A stretch of 64,000 nt of DNA from Corynebacterium sp. ACRPO (GTDB taxonomy: Bacteria > Actinomycetota > Actinomycetes > Mycobacteriales > Mycobacteriaceae), in contig NZ_JAKRNE010000002.1 of NCBI RefSeq assembly GCF_022347205.1, positions 62,001 through 126,000 of the forward strand, written 5' to 3'. A program made the translations under genes and the position numbers. Shown piece by piece: positions 20,154 through 29,788 of this stretch. The notes below the pieces were generated by a model. It saw only the letters and a program-made list of their open reading frames with translations, did no database searches and was not told where the DNA came from. The number at the start of each line of letters is the position of its first letter. Position 1 is the first letter of the stretch.

Positions 20154-20828
20154 ATGCTGCGCTTAGCTTTTGCCACCGGTACAGAACCTGGAAAGTGGTT
20201 CCGCCGATTCGAGGAAAATACTGCTCATGGTGGCTTGTACACCGTTGATGCGGACGATGCGCTAGCCCCGCTGGTAGCCGGCGAGGTGGACCTAGCCCTT
20301 GCGCGCTTGCCGGATGCGCGGGTGGATGAAACCTTTCATGTGGTGCGACTTTATAAAGAGGCTCCTGGCATTGCCGTTCCCAAAGACTCAGTCTATGCGG
20401 AGGTGGGCGAGGAGCTTGCGCTTGCCGACGTCGCCGATGAACACCTCAACTACCGCCTCGCCGATTCCGGGCTTGTCGATGTCCCCGCAGTCCGCGACGC
20501 TCTGCAGGTAGTGGCGGCCAATGTGGGTATCGCGATTGCGCCGCGGCCCCTGTTGAAGGTCCTGAGCAAAAAGCAGGTGGTGCCGTTGAGCCTTAAGGAC
20601 GAGTCCGTGCCGGTGACGGAGATTGCATTGGTGTGGCGCAAGGACGATGACGGGGAGGCAATTCAGGACTTCGTGGGCGTCGCTAAGGGCCGCACGGCGC
20701 GTTCCTCCCGCCAAGAGAAGCCGAGGCGCAGCGCCAGGGAAAAGGCGAAGGCGAAGCAGGCGAGGAGAAACGTTAACAATTCGTTACAAAAGAAAAAGAA
20801 GGCCCCTAAGCAGCGCAAACGTAAGTAG
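20154..20828 (+). CDS. LysR-type substrate-binding domain protein without HTH
   Basis: About 224 residues that match the effector-binding half of LysR regulators (MLRLAFATGTEPGKWFRRFEE; VDLALARLPDARVDET; VVAANVGIAIAPRPLL) but there is no N-terminal DNA-binding helix-turn-helix. The last 45 residues are a very basic Lys/Arg tail (KAKAKQARRNVNN, KKKKAPKQRKRK), which could bind nucleic acid. A TAGACT box at 20141-20146 ends 7 bases before the ATG, so the transcript is probably leaderless. Divergently paired with the DUF5997 gene. Confidence 0.75.
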   Translation: MLRLAFATGTEPGKWFRRFEENTAHGGLYTVDADDALAPLVAGEVDLALARLPDARVDETFHVVRLYKEAPGIAVPKDSVYAEVGEELALADVADEHLNYRLADSGLVDVPAVRDALQVVAANVGIAIAPRPLLKVLSKKQVVPLSLKDESVPVTEIALVWRKDDDGEAIQDFVGVAKGRTARSSRQEKPRRSAREKAKAKQARRNVNNSLQKKKKAPKQRKRK

Positions 20829-20974
20829 CCCTTTACTGTTTGCTGTCTACTTCCTGTCCGGGTGGGTGGCACCAGCTGGGAGTCGTCGTTACGGTGGGCG
20901 TCGTTCGTCATGAAGGGCGATTTAACAATAAATTTAGAATTAACTTACTTTCTTGATGAAAGGATGATGCAGTA

Positions 20975-21610
20975 ATGCAGAAGATGACCCGTCGCATCGC
21001 AGGTGGTTTTGCAGCCGCAACCCTGTCCGTTGCTCTCGTAGCGTGCTCCGATGCCGAGGACGCAGCTAACGATGCTAAGGATTCCGCCGGCTCCGTAGCA
21101 GCAGACGCTACCGACGCTGCTGGCTCCGCTGCTGCTGAGGCTACTTCCAATGATGACGCGGACGACAAGGATGACGCCGACGATGCGGACGCTTCCGACG
21201 ACGCCGACGACAAGGATGACGCCGACGACAAGGACGGCGCTACCAAGTCCATCGCTACCGCTAACGGTGACGTAGACGTTCCGGCTGATTTCGCTTCCGC
21301 TATTGAAGAGAAGAAGGCTGAGTGGGGCGACGTAAAGAGCATCGAGCAGGGTGACGATGATGAGTTCCTCGCTAACTTCGATAACGGCAACCTGCTGACC
21401 TTCGACGACGATGAGGGCGCTCAGCCTATCGTCGGCAAGATTGCTGAAACCTGGAAGGAGCAGGGCGGCCTGGACTCTGAGGTAGGCCTGCCTAAGGCTG
21501 CTGAGGAAAAGGCTGCTCAGGGCAAGGGCTGGACCCAGCAGTTCGACGATGGCGTAATCTCCTGGATCCAGGACGAGAGCGGCAAGTTCACCTCTTCCGT
21601 AGAGAAGTAA
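20975..21610 (+). CDS. LGFP-repeat lipoprotein with Asp-rich linker
   Basis: 211 residues. The signal peptide ends in lipobox LVAC (Cys about residue 25). Residues about 30-90 are low-complexity, first Ala/Asp/Ser-rich and then a run of short DDADDKD-like acidic repeats. The C-terminal part (KIAETWKEQGGLDSEVGLP, then KGWTQQFDDGVISW) is an LGFP repeat, a cell-envelope-associated motif of Corynebacteriales. AAGGATG precedes ATG 20975. Codon use is strongly biased to preferred codons, suggesting high expression. Followed by a strong terminator. Confidence 0.85.
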   Translation: MQKMTRRIAGGFAAATLSVALVACSDAEDAANDAKDSAGSVAADATDAAGSAAAEATSNDDADDKDDADDADASDDADDKDDADDKDGATKSIATANGDVDVPADFASAIEEKKAEWGDVKSIEQGDDDEFLANFDNGNLLTFDDDEGAQPIVGKIAETWKEQGGLDSEVGLPKAAEEKAAQGKGWTQQFDDGVISWIQDESGKFTSSVEK

Positions 21611-21629
21611 AAAGGTCCTTTAGAGCTCC

Positions 21630-21664
21630 TCCCTCTGCAGCATGTGCTGCGGAGGGATTTTTCG
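21630..21664 (+). terminator. Terminator of the LGFP lipoprotein gene
   Basis: Stem TCCCTCTGCAGCA (21630-21642) with TGCTGCGGAGGGA (21645-21657), one G-T wobble, two-base apex, then TTTTT. Confidence 0.88.
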
Positions 21665-21794
21665 TTTTCTTAATGTTCATCTTGCACCCATGTAATTTCA
21701 ACCTTCGGTGCCTACTTTGGGTGGCAACCCCGGGGATTCGGGGTGATTCGGAAGAAGTCTGATCTACCGCACACTAAGGGAGAACCCTGCCATC

Positions 21795-23159
21795 ATGTCT
21801 CGTCCCTCTGTACTTTCTACTCCGCTTGCCGCTACTGCTAACACCGTCGCTACCAAGACCTATGTAGTGGATACTTCGGTCTTGCTGTCTGACCCTTGGG
21901 CCCTGCGCAAATTTGCAGAACACGATGTGGTCCTTCCCGTTGTAGTTATTTCTGAACTAGAAGGAAAACGTCATCACCCGGAGCTTGGCTGGTTCGCCCG
22001 CCAAGCTCTTCGCTTTTTGGAGGAGCTGCGCGCTACCTATGAGGCCTTAGACCAGCCGGTTCCCGTCAACGTGGATGGCGGCACCCTGCGCGTGGAATTG
22101 AACCATCAAGACCAATCCTTGCTGCCTACCGCGTTCCGCGGGCCAGAAGGCGACCACCGCATCTTGGCGTGCGCTCTCAACCTTGCGCACGAAGGGAAGG
22201 ACACCGTGCTGGTCACGAAGGACGTGCCGCTGCGTGTAAAGGCCGGTGCGGTAGGCGTGCAAGCGGATGAGTATCACGCCCAGGACGTAGTCTTGACCGG
22301 CTATACCGGACTGGCGACGGTGCAAACCAGCTCGGATGTCATCGATGCCCTCTATCGTGATGGGGAAGTCATGCTAGACGGCGTCGAAACTGACAAGGGT
22401 ACCGCCGTGGAGGATCTGCCGGTGCACTGCGGCTTGACCTTGGCGGCGGGTGCGCAATCCGCGCTGGGTCGCATGAGCGCTGATGGCGTGGTCGAGCTCG
22501 TACGTGGTGATATCAATGCCTTTGGCCTTCAGGGACGCTCCGCGGAGCAGCGTATCGCTTTGGATTTGCTGATGGACCCAAACGTAGGAATTGTCTCTAT
22601 CGGTGGCCGCGCCGGCACCGGCAAGTCGGCACTTGCGCTTTGCGCCGGTTTGGAGGCGGTGCTCGAGCGCGGGGAGCACCGGCGCATTGTGGTCTTTCGC
22701 CCGATGTATGCGGTTGGCGGGCAGTCGCTGGGATACTTACCGGGCACTGAATCGGACAAGATGAACCCGTGGGCGCAGGCGGTCTATGACACCTTGGAGG
22801 GCTTGGTGTCTGACAACGTCATGGAAGAAGTGCACGAGCGCGGCCTCATCGAGGTCTTGCCCCTGACGCATATTCGCGGTCGTTCGCTGCATGATGCTTT
22901 TGTCATCGTGGATGAGGCGCAGTCCTTGGAGCGAAACGTCTTGCTTACCGTGCTTTCTCGGTTGGGGAAGGGCTCGCGAGTAGTTCTTACTCACGATGTG
23001 GCGCAGCGCGATAACCTTCGTGTGGGCCGGCACGACGGAGTCCAAGCAGTGATTGAAAAGCTCAAGGGACATGAGCTTTTTGCGCATATTACGCTGCAGC
23101 GTTCTGAGCGCTCTGCCATTGCGGAGCTCGTCACTGACCTATTGGAAGGTGGCAACTAG
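21795..23159 (+). CDS. PhoH2-type PIN-PhoH RNase/helicase
   Basis: 454 residues with two domains. Residues about 20-150 form a PIN nuclease domain ([48 protein letters not shown], with the acidic catalytic residues). Residues about 230-450 form the PhoH ATPase with Walker [17 protein letters not shown] and Walker [14 protein letters not shown]. In mycobacteria PhoH2 is a sequence-specific RNA helicase and RNase; the syntenic position near glyA and fum is the same. No upstream antitoxin-like gene is visible here. Confidence 0.9.
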   Translation: MSRPSVLSTPLAATANTVATKTYVVDTSVLLSDPWALRKFAEHDVVLPVVVISELEGKRHHPELGWFARQALRFLEELRATYEALDQPVPVNVDGGTLRVELNHQDQSLLPTAFRGPEGDHRILACALNLAHEGKDTVLVTKDVPLRVKAGAVGVQADEYHAQDVVLTGYTGLATVQTSSDVIDALYRDGEVMLDGVETDKGTAVEDLPVHCGLTLAAGAQSALGRMSADGVVELVRGDINAFGLQGRSAEQRIALDLLMDPNVGIVSIGGRAGTGKSALALCAGLEAVLERGEHRRIVVFRPMYAVGGQSLGYLPGTESDKMNPWAQAVYDTLEGLVSDNVMEEVHERGLIEVLPLTHIRGRSLHDAFVIVDEAQSLERNVLLTVLSRLGKGSRVVLTHDVAQRDNLRVGRHDGVQAVIEKLKGHELFAHITLQRSERSAIAELVTDLLEGGN

Positions 23160-23237
23160 TTCGAGTTCGTTCGCGTTTGGCGATCTTTATGTGTACAGCG
23201 TGGCGAAGCTGGGCCTAGCCCAGTAATAATGTTGTAT

Positions 23238-23807
23238 ATGAGCGAGAACGCTAAGCAGACGTCTTCGGACGACAAGAAGAAAGATTTCCGCATCCGCCCC
23301 TTTACCGCGGCGGACTACCCGCAGATGCGAGAGATTTATGAACAGGGGCTCAATACTGGGCACGCTACCTATGAGACCCGATCCCTGACCTTTGAAGAAT
23401 TTAAAGCTGGCAAGATCATGCCTTCGGTGCATGTGGCCGTTGAAGCAGATGATGATTCTAAGGTCTTGGGGTGGGTTTCCGCGGCACCGGTATCTACCCG
23501 CACCGTCTTCCACGGAGTAGTGGAGGACTCCATCTACCTAGGAGCCGAGGCACAAGGACGCGGCATTGGCGGCGCACTTCTAGACCGCCTGATCGAGGTG
23601 TGCCAGGACTTGCACAAGTGGGCCATCCACTCATGGATTTTCCCTGAAAATGAAGGTTCTGCGGGGCTGCATAAGTCGCGTGGCTTCGTGAAAGTAGGCA
23701 CCTACTCGCATATGGCGAAGATGACCTACGGCGAGCTTGCGGGCCAGTGGCGCGATACCGACGTATATGAGCTGCTTTTGCCCAAGCCGGAGGAAAAGAA
23801 GCGGTAG
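23238..23807 (+). CDS. GNAT acetyltransferase, phosphinothricin acetyltransferase-like
   Basis: 189 residues of the GCN5-related acetyltransferase fold: FRIRPFTAADYPQMREIYEQG at the start, GWVSAAPVSTRTVF, the acetyl-CoA loop GAEAQGRGIGGALLDRLIE (R/Q-x-x-G-x-G/A), and WIFPENEGSAGLHKSRGFVKVG. These last two match the Pat/MddA/YncA subgroup, which N-acetylates phosphinothricin or methionine sulfoximine-like amino acids. The ATG at 23238 is preferred because a TAATAAT box ends 7 bases before it (leaderless). Substrate is inference. Confidence 0.82.
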   Translation: MSENAKQTSSDDKKKDFRIRPFTAADYPQMREIYEQGLNTGHATYETRSLTFEEFKAGKIMPSVHVAVEADDDSKVLGWVSAAPVSTRTVFHGVVEDSIYLGAEAQGRGIGGALLDRLIEVCQDLHKWAIHSWIFPENEGSAGLHKSRGFVKVGTYSHMAKMTYGELAGQWRDTDVYELLLPKPEEKKR

Positions 23808-23824
23808 CTTCCCCAGCGCATACA

Positions 23825-23871
23825 AGCCCCTGCTCGAACCACACTCGTGGTAACGATGGCAGGGGCTTTTT
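23825..23871 (+). terminator. Terminator of the acetyltransferase gene
   Basis: Outer stem AGCCCCTGC (23825-23833) with GCAGGGGCT (23859-23867), followed by a T run; the loop holds a smaller hairpin ACCACACTCGTGGT. Confidence 0.75.
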
Positions 23872-23897
23872 GCTGGGGCCTTAGAACGAGGGAAACG

Positions 23898-24169
23898 CTA
23901 CACTGCAGGAACGTCCCAGGTGCCAAACCAACGCTGAGCTTGTGAGCGCATTTCCTCGCTCAAGCGGCTAAAGCGCGGGATCGGGGTACAGTGCGCGCGG
24001 GCTTGCGCCACGCCTCGATGGGACCGGACTGGATTTCCAACGCCGCGTGAAGGCCGCCGGGGGCATAGCCGAGGGCGGACTCAATGGGGGCGTCGGCAAG
24101 CGGGAGTGCATCGCGCAAGGCGTGCAGCTCTCGGCTTGTGGCCTGTACTTCTGCAGGTGAAAGTGACAC
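23898..24169 (-). pseudogene. Frameshifted DUF2316-like small protein
   Basis: The gene begins at GTG 24169, whose first base is the last base of the MFS stop codon (TAGTG), so translation is coupled. The start MSLSPAEVQATSRELHALRDA fits the DUF2316 family, which commonly accompanies efflux transporters. In the starting frame the reading degrades after PIEAWR (near 24010) and stops at 23960. Two frames over, a plausible family C terminus continues (CTPIPRFSRLSEEMRSQA to a stop at 23898). The total of 272 bases is not a multiple of three. A short deletion near 24005-24015 that also removed a few conserved residues would explain this. Confidence 0.6.
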
Positions 24170-25737
24170 TAGTCAATCGTTTCCTTCAAACGCTCCTCGC
24201 GCAGTGGCAGGAGGAGGATGAGGGCGACGATAACCAGCGGAACCATCAGGGCGATGACCGGGGTCAGGCCATCATTATAGGAGTTGAGGATTGCTTCCTC
24301 GATGGGCTGAGGGAAGGAGGCAACCAAATCCGGGGTGAGGCTATTGGCACCGCCATTGGCATCGCCAAACTTCTCCGCGTAGGCGGCACCCTCCGGTCCC
24401 ATCTTCTGGAAAGCTTCAGGCATGCGGGTGGCCATCTCATCCTTCATATTGTGGATGAACATGGAGCCGACCAGGGACGCACCCAGTGCGGAACCGATCT
24501 GGCGGAAGAAGTTATTCGCCGCGGTAGCCGTACCCACCTGGGACAGGGGGAAGGAGTTCTGGACGATGAGCACGAGGACCTGGATAACCATGCCCAGACC
24601 GATGCCGAAGACCAGGAATTCGCAGCCTAGCTGCGTCAGAGAAGTCTCCACGGAGAGGTGGGACATCCAGAACAGGGCGCCGGCGGTAATCGCCAGGCCG
24701 ATGATGGGGTAGACCTTGTAGTGACCGGTGCGGGCGATGATAAAGCCCACGCCAGTGGAGGTACCGATAAGGCCCACCATCATCGGAATCATCATGAGAC
24801 CCGCCTTGGTTGGGGTCAGGGTGTGCACCATCTGCAGGTAGGTTGGCATGTAGCCCAGAACACCGAACATTGCCAGGCCAAGTACCACGCCGGAGAGGGT
24901 GGTCAGGGCCATGTTGCGGTTCTTGAATAGGCGAACCGGGATGAGCGGTTCCTTGGCGCGCAGCTCCACAAAGACGGTGATGATGGCGCCGATGATGGTG
25001 ATGGCACCCAAGGTGAGGATCATGGAAGAGCCCCACTCGTACTCGGTGCCGCCCCAGGTGGTCATGAGGATAAGGGAGGCGGTGGTGATGGCGATGAAGG
25101 TAGCACCAAGCCAGTCAAAGCGCTTCATATCGGCATCACCCACGCGCAGGTGCAGCACGAGGGTGCACACGATAATGGCGAGGATACCCAGCGGGATGTT
25201 CATCCACATGCCCCAGCGCCAGCCCGGGCCGTCGGTGAACCAGCCGCCGAGGACGGGTCCGAGAACCGAGGACAGGCCGAAGACGCCGCCCATGATGCCC
25301 ATGAACTTGCCGCGCTCACGGGAGGAGGTGACCTCGGCGATGATGGACTGGGAGGAAATCATCATAAAACCTGCGCCAAAGCCCTGCACAGCGCGGGCGA
25401 TGATCAGCAGCGTCATGGAGTTAGCAAAGCCGCCGAGGGTAGAGCCCACGACGAAGATGGCGATACCGCCGATGTAGAGCCACTTGCGGCCCAGCATGTC
25501 ACCCAGCTTGCCGGAAATGGGCATGGCGATGGTCATGGTGACAAGGAAGGCGGAGATGACCCAGCTCATGTGGTCGACGCCGCCCAGCTCACCAACGATG
25601 GTTGGAAGAGCAGAAGAGAAGATCATTTGGCCCAAAGAGCTCATCAGCATGGTGAGCATCAAAGCCGAGAAAATGAGCCCGAGGTTATCGGCTCGGGACT
25701 GACCCTGCGAAGGGGCCTTTGCGGCCGTATCTACCAT
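24169..25737 (-). CDS. MFS drug efflux transporter, DHA2 (14-TM) family
   Basis: 522 residues, 14 predicted membrane helices. Motif A SGKLGDMLGRKWLYIGG and motif C VLGPVLGGWFTDGPG are typical of proton-driven multidrug exporters of the EmrB/QacA group. ATG 25737 has GAAAGGA just upstream and gives the MVDTAAKAPSQ start; it overlaps the end of the TetR gene by 7 bases, so regulator and pump are one operon. The TetR protein is expected to repress both through the operator at 26365-26398. Substrates unknown. Confidence 0.9.
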   Translation of the reverse strand: MVDTAAKAPSQGQSRADNLGLIFSALMLTMLMSSLGQMIFSSALPTIVGELGGVDHMSWVISAFLVTMTIAMPISGKLGDMLGRKWLYIGGIAIFVVGSTLGGFANSMTLLIIARAVQGFGAGFMMISSQSIIAEVTSSRERGKFMGIMGGVFGLSSVLGPVLGGWFTDGPGWRWGMWMNIPLGILAIIVCTLVLHLRVGDADMKRFDWLGATFIAITTASLILMTTWGGTEYEWGSSMILTLGAITIIGAIITVFVELRAKEPLIPVRLFKNRNMALTTLSGVVLGLAMFGVLGYMPTYLQMVHTLTPTKAGLMMIPMMVGLIGTSTGVGFIIARTGHYKVYPIIGLAITAGALFWMSHLSVETSLTQLGCEFLVFGIGLGMVIQVLVLIVQNSFPLSQVGTATAANNFFRQIGSALGASLVGSMFIHNMKDEMATRMPEAFQKMGPEGAAYAEKFGDANGGANSLTPDLVASFPQPIEEAILNSYNDGLTPVIALMVPLVIVALILLLPLREERLKETID

Positions 25738-26354
25738 CGCATTCCTTTCATAAAATCTGTTATTAGCGTGAGGGAAGTATCGAGTCGCGCGTCGAGCTCT
25801 TCGCTGCAATCTGCATCGGGGGATGCCATCGCGAGCCACAGTGCCTCGCGGACGAGGCCGGCGATGAGCATCGCCTCGGTACTTGCGGAGCAGTTATCGA
25901 GGACGCGAAGTGCCGGTTCTGTGGTGAGGCGTTCTTCAATGAGATCGATAAGCTCAATGGATTTTGCCCGTTTCCGGCTTATTGCCGCCGCGGCCGCATC
26001 AGGATCATTAGAGATGCGCTTGCGGCGGTCCCGGATGGTCGGGTTGATGTGGTGGCCTTCCATATGCTGCCTGACCAACTGGAGGACGAGTCCTACCATG
26101 CTGGTTGTTGGCTCAGTGAGGAAGAATTCCCGCATCTCCTCCGTAAACTCGGTGCTCGGGGCGCCCAGTACGGCGGATTCTTTGGAATCGAAATAATTGA
26201 AGAAAGTGCGCCGAGAAATACCGGCTACTTCGCAGATCCTCTCAATCGTGACCGCGCTAAAGGATTGTTCATCCACCAGCTTCGTGGCGGCATCCTCAAT
26301 GCGCAGGCGAGTCTCGAGGCGCTTCTGCTCGCGTAGTGATAATTCTTCTTGCAC
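25731..26354 (-). CDS. TetR-family transcriptional repressor of the MFS pump
   Basis: About 207 residues. The N-terminal DNA-binding domain has the TetR helix-turn-helix (TIERICEVAGISRRTFFNYF, residues about 37-57), followed by a divergent helical ligand-binding domain. It is the first gene of the TetR-MFS-DUF2316 unit and lies next to a strong palindrome, so autoregulation with drug-induced release is likely. Start is uncertain: GTG 26354 or TTG 26363; neither has a ribosome site. GTG is preferred, with a TGTAAA-like -10 box about 10 bases upstream (leaderless). Confidence 0.85.
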   Translation of the reverse strand: MQEELSLREQKRLETRLRIEDAATKLVDEQSFSAVTIERICEVAGISRRTFFNYFDSKESAVLGAPSTEFTEEMREFFLTEPTTSMVGLVLQLVRQHMEGHHINPTIRDRRKRISNDPDAAAAAISRKRAKSIELIDLIEERLTTEPALRVLDNCSASTEAMLIAGLVREALWLAMASPDADCSEELDARLDTSLTLITDFMKGMRW

Positions 26355-26364
26355 GCCAGGCAAC

Positions 26365-26398
26365 TTTACACTCGGTGCAAACTTGCACCAAGTGCAAA
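26365..26398. promoter_or_regulatory. Palindromic operator for the TetR-type repressor
   Basis: TTTACACTCGGTGCAA (26365-26380), two spacer bases, then TTGCACCAAGTGCAAA (26383-26398). The arms match at 14 of 16 positions, a long near-perfect dyad immediately upstream of the repressor start. It overlaps the place where the -10 and -35 boxes must lie, so binding would block transcription of the whole TetR-MFS operon. Confidence 0.8.
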
Positions 26399-26481
26399 AG
26401 TGGTGATTTTAGAGGTGCGTTTCCTCTAATGTGTGCTATGCCATAGCGCTTGCCGACGCCCCCCCCTTACCCCAGACATGC

Positions 26482-26512
26482 AAAACCCCGCCCGAGTCCT
26501 GCCCGGGCGGGG
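26482..26512 (-). terminator. Terminator of the fumarase gene
   Basis: GC-rich stem CCCCGCCCG (26486-26494) with CGGGCGGGG (26504-26512); on the minus strand it is followed by TTTT. It lies 19 bases past the fumarase stop. Confidence 0.8.
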
Positions 26513-26530
26513 AAGCGGTGCGGCGACTAC

Positions 26531-27931
26531 TTAGAAGTTATCGCGGTCGCGGTTAGTCATGCTCAGCACGTCGAGGCGCTTATCCAGCTCTTCCTCGGTG
26601 AGGTTTTCGCCGTCGACGAAGCCCAAGTCAATAACGGCCTGGCGGACGGTGATCTTCTCGTGCAGGGCGTGCTTTGCTGCCTTAGCTGCGTTTTCGTAGC
26701 CAATGGCGGAGTTGAGCGGGGTCACGATGGAAGTGGACGACTCCGCAAAGTGCTTCATGCGCTCCTCGTTGGCCTCGATGTGATCGATGCACTTATCGGC
26801 GAAGACGCGGGAAGCATTAGCCAGCAGGCGAGCGGACTCGAGTACGTTGCGCGCCATCATCGGGATGAAGACGTTGAGCTCGAAGTGGCCCTGAGCACCG
26901 CCGAAGGCTACGGCTGCGTCGTTGCCAACCACCTGGCCCGCCACCATGGTGACGGCCTCTGGGATAACCGGGTTGACCTTACCCGGCATGATGGAGGAAC
27001 CCGGCTGCAGATCCTTCAGGTGAATCTCGGCCAGACCAGTCAGCGGGCCGGAACCCATCATGCGCAAGTCATTGGCAATCTTATTGAGGGATACAGCAAT
27101 CGAGCGCATGGCGCCGGAGAATTCCACCAAGCCATCGCGGGCAGCCTGTGCCTCGAAGTGGTTTTCTGCTTCCTTCAGTTCCTTCACGCCGGTGAGCTTC
27201 TTTAGCTCCTCGGTGACCTTCGCGCCGAAGTCAGCGGAGGTATTCAGGCCGGTACCTGTGGCGGTGCCGCCGATGGCCAGCTCACCCAAGCGCGGCAGGG
27301 TGGCCTCAATGCGTTCGATGCCCAGCTCGATCTGGCGGGCGTAGCCGCCGAATTCCTGGCCCAGGGTAACCGGGGTGGCATCCATCAGGTGGGTGCGGCC
27401 GGCCTTGACCACGTCGGCGAATTCCTTGGCTTTCTTGGTCAAGGATTCGTGGAGGACCTTCAGGCCCGGGATGAGGTCATTGACGGCAGCTTCCGTAGCA
27501 GCTACGTGCGTGGCGGTGGGGAAGGTGTCATTAGAGGACTGGCCCATATTCACGTGGTCATTTGGGTGAATTTCCACGCCATTGTTATGCGCCAAGGAGG
27601 CAATAACCTCATTGGTATTCATATTGGACGAGGTACCGGAACCGGTCTGGAATACGTCGATTGGGAAGGCGTCGTTATGCTTGCCCTCGGCGATTTCGGT
27701 GGCGGCAGCAATGATGGCATCGGCCTTGTCCGCGTCCAGCTTGCCGGAATCCTTATTTACCTGGGCGCAGGCTGCCTTAAGCAGGCCAAGGGCCCGAATC
27801 TGCGCATTTTCCAGGCCACGGCCAGAGATAGGGAAGTTGTCCACTGCGCGCTGGGTCTGTGCACGCCACAGGGCATCTGCAGGAACCTTAACTTCGCCCA
27901 TGGTGTCATGTTCGATGCGGTATTCAGTCAT
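26531..27931 (-). CDS. fum: Fumarate hydratase, class II
   Basis: 466 residues; reversible hydration of fumarate to malate in the citric acid cycle. The superfamily signature [15 protein letters not shown] with the catalytic serine loop is intact, as are [16 protein letters not shown] and [15 protein letters not shown]. Class II (iron-independent, oxygen-stable) by length and motifs. Its genomic neighbour glpX on the same strand is the conserved actinobacterial arrangement, with 85 bases between them. Confidence 0.96.
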   Translation of the reverse strand: MTEYRIEHDTMGEVKVPADALWRAQTQRAVDNFPISGRGLENAQIRALGLLKAACAQVNKDSGKLDADKADAIIAAATEIAEGKHNDAFPIDVFQTGSGTSSNMNTNEVIASLAHNNGVEIHPNDHVNMGQSSNDTFPTATHVAATEAAVNDLIPGLKVLHESLTKKAKEFADVVKAGRTHLMDATPVTLGQEFGGYARQIELGIERIEATLPRLGELAIGGTATGTGLNTSADFGAKVTEELKKLTGVKELKEAENHFEAQAARDGLVEFSGAMRSIAVSLNKIANDLRMMGSGPLTGLAEIHLKDLQPGSSIMPGKVNPVIPEAVTMVAGQVVGNDAAVAFGGAQGHFELNVFIPMMARNVLESARLLANASRVFADKCIDHIEANEERMKHFAESSTSIVTPLNSAIGYENAAKAAKHALHEKITVRQAVIDLGFVDGENLTEEELDKRLDVLSMTNRDRDNF

Positions 27932-27986
27932 GTGAAGATCACCTCAGTTAATTGGGTAGTGTGTGCTTTCCAGTATGGCGGAGAAC

Positions 27987-28005
27987 CAAAAGAAGGGCCG
28001 CCTTC
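27987..28005 (-). terminator. Weak candidate terminator after glpX
   Basis: On the minus strand GAAGG-CGGC-CCTTC forms a 5-base-pair hairpin followed by TTTT, 12 bases past the glpX stop. Short stem, so only a weak candidate; partial read-through into fum is likely. Confidence 0.35.
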
Positions 28006-28016
28006 GGGGGTGAACC

Positions 28017-29030
28017 CTACTTCTTGGTTGGCGTGTCGTAGTCCACGACGGAATACTCCTGCAGCTTGGACAGCTTGTGGATGGAGTCGATATAGCGGAT
28101 GGTGCCGGACTTGGAGCGCATGACCAACGAGCGGGTAGTAGCGCCGGAATTGCGGTAGGAAACGCCGCGCAGCATGTCACCATTGGTCACGCCGGTGGCG
28201 GCGAAGTAGCAGTTTTCAGAGGAGACTAGATCATTGGTCTTGAGGACGCGGTCCAAATCATGGCCGGCGGCGCGGGCCTTTTCTGCTTCCTCTTCATCCT
28301 TCGGCCACAGCTTGCCCTGGATCTCGCCGCCCATGCAGCGCATCGCGCAGGCGGTGATGATGCCCTCCGGGGTGCCGCCGATGCCCATCATCATGTCGAT
28401 GGAGTTCGAATCCTGGCAGGTGGCGATGGCGCCGGCTACGTCACCATCCATGATGAGGCGCACCTTGGCGCCTGCGGCGCGAATTTCAGAGATGAGCTGT
28501 TCGTGACGAGGACGGTCAAGGACCACCACGGTCAGATCGGAGGGGCGAATATTCTTTGCCTTTGCCACGGACTGGATATTCCATTCCACGGACTCGTTGA
28601 TGTCGATAGCGCCAACTGCCTCGGGGCCAACGGCAATTTTTTCCATGTAGAAGACTGCGGAAGGGTCATACATGGTCCCGCGTTCGGCAGCCGCAATGAC
28701 GGAGATAGCGTTGGGACGGCCTTCTGCCATCAAACGGGTACCGTCGACCGGGTCTACGGCGATATCCATGGCGGCACCCTCGCCGGTGCCTACCTCTTCG
28801 CCGTTAAAGAGCATGGGGGCCTCATCCTTTTCGCCCTCACCAATGACAACGACGCCGTTCATCGCTACGGAATTGATGAGCTTGCGCATGGCGTCGACCG
28901 CCGCGCCATCGCCCTCATTCTTCTGGCCGCGGCCTACCCAACGGCCGGAAGCGAGTGCTGCTGCCTCGGTGACACGAACCAGTTCCATTGCCAGGTTGCG
29001 GTCAGGAAGATAAGACGTATTTTCGGACAT
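28017..29030 (-). CDS. glpX: Fructose-1,6-bisphosphatase, class II
   Basis: 337 residues; hydrolyses fructose-1,6-bisphosphate in gluconeogenesis. Metal and substrate motifs of the GlpX family are present: [35 protein letters not shown] (DPxDGT metal site) and MDGDVAGAI. Class II is the sole FBPase type in most corynebacteria and mycobacteria. Divergent from the DUF4245 gene, as in mycobacteria. Confidence 0.96.
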   Translation of the reverse strand: MSENTSYLPDRNLAMELVRVTEAAALASGRWVGRGQKNEGDGAAVDAMRKLINSVAMNGVVVIGEGEKDEAPMLFNGEEVGTGEGAAMDIAVDPVDGTRLMAEGRPNAISVIAAAERGTMYDPSAVFYMEKIAVGPEAVGAIDINESVEWNIQSVAKAKNIRPSDLTVVVLDRPRHEQLISEIRAAGAKVRLIMDGDVAGAIATCQDSNSIDMMMGIGGTPEGIITACAMRCMGGEIQGKLWPKDEEEAEKARAAGHDLDRVLKTNDLVSSENCYFAATGVTNGDMLRGVSYRNSGATTRSLVMRSKSGTIRYIDSIHKLSKLQEYSVVDYDTPTKK

Positions 29031-29218
29031 GTGTAGTGGTTGCCTTCCATAGTTTTCTCATCGAGGGGTGTTCCCCTTGATGCTCTACCTTTCCATTCTC
29101 GCACTTTTTTGCTCTAATGGGTTCGATTTTGCGCCCCATTTGTGGGGGATTGACAGATCTTTCGGGGCAAAAGGGGCCGTGTGGCTTTTTGAAAGCAGGC
29201 CGTGCGATACTAAGGCGC

Positions 29219-29788
29219 GTGGCTGCAGAAGAAAGACCAAAGATTTTTGAAGGCGCGAAGGACATCTCCCTGTCCCTCGCAGTCGTGGTGATTATGATGC
29301 TGCTCGCCGTGGGAGCGACCGGCCTGTGCTCAATTAACTCCGAAACCCAGCAGGGCGCGGTGCAGGAAGTGGATGAACAAACCTTCCTAGACACCCAAGC
29401 CCGCGCAGGGGTCGGTGCAATTCGCAATCCCGAAATGCCAGAGGGCTGGGAGGCCAATGCTGCCCGCCGCGTAGATATGGGCGGCGAGAACGCCACCGTG
29501 GTCAGCTGGGTGACCGCTGACCAAGGGTTTGTGGAATCTACGCAGACGCAGGTCGCGGCCGATAAAGCGGGCGAGGCCTACGACGCCAACTACCGCGGCA
29601 TTGAATCCGCCCGCGAGGTCAAGGGGCACCAAGTGCGGGTGCTAGAAAGCGACGATGATTCCGTGCGCCGCCTGTGGGTTACGGATTTGGGCGATGCCCG
29701 CCTCATCATCTCCGGCGCCGCGAACGACAGTGACTTTGAGGCGGCTACCGCTGCGTTTATCGACGCCGCACCTATAGCCGGAAAATAA
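29219..29788 (+). CDS. DUF4245 membrane-anchored protein
   Basis: 189 residues: short cytoplasmic part, one membrane helix (LAVVVIMMLLAVGATGL), then an extracytoplasmic domain with repeated W/V-rich strands (EGWEANAARRVDMGGENATVVSW) typical of DUF4245. The GTG at 29219 is chosen: a GATACT box at 29206-29211 ends 7 bases before it, indicating a leaderless transcript, and longer starts add an implausible cysteine-rich leader. Adjacent to glpX as in mycobacteria. Its end overlaps the next convergent gene by 17 bases. Function unknown. Confidence 0.78.
   Translation: MAAEERPKIFEGAKDISLSLAVVVIMMLLAVGATGLCSINSETQQGAVQEVDEQTFLDTQARAGVGAIRNPEMPEGWEANAARRVDMGGENATVVSWVTADQGFVESTQTQVAADKAGEAYDANYRGIESAREVKGHQVRVLESDDDSVRRLWVTDLGDARLIISGAANDSDFEAATAAFIDAAPIAGK

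Noticed and set aside
21150..21245. Tandem DNA repeats in the LGFP lipoprotein gene as a CRISPR-like or minisatellite array
   Set aside because: They encode Asp/Ala/Lys repeats in frame; there are no unique spacers.
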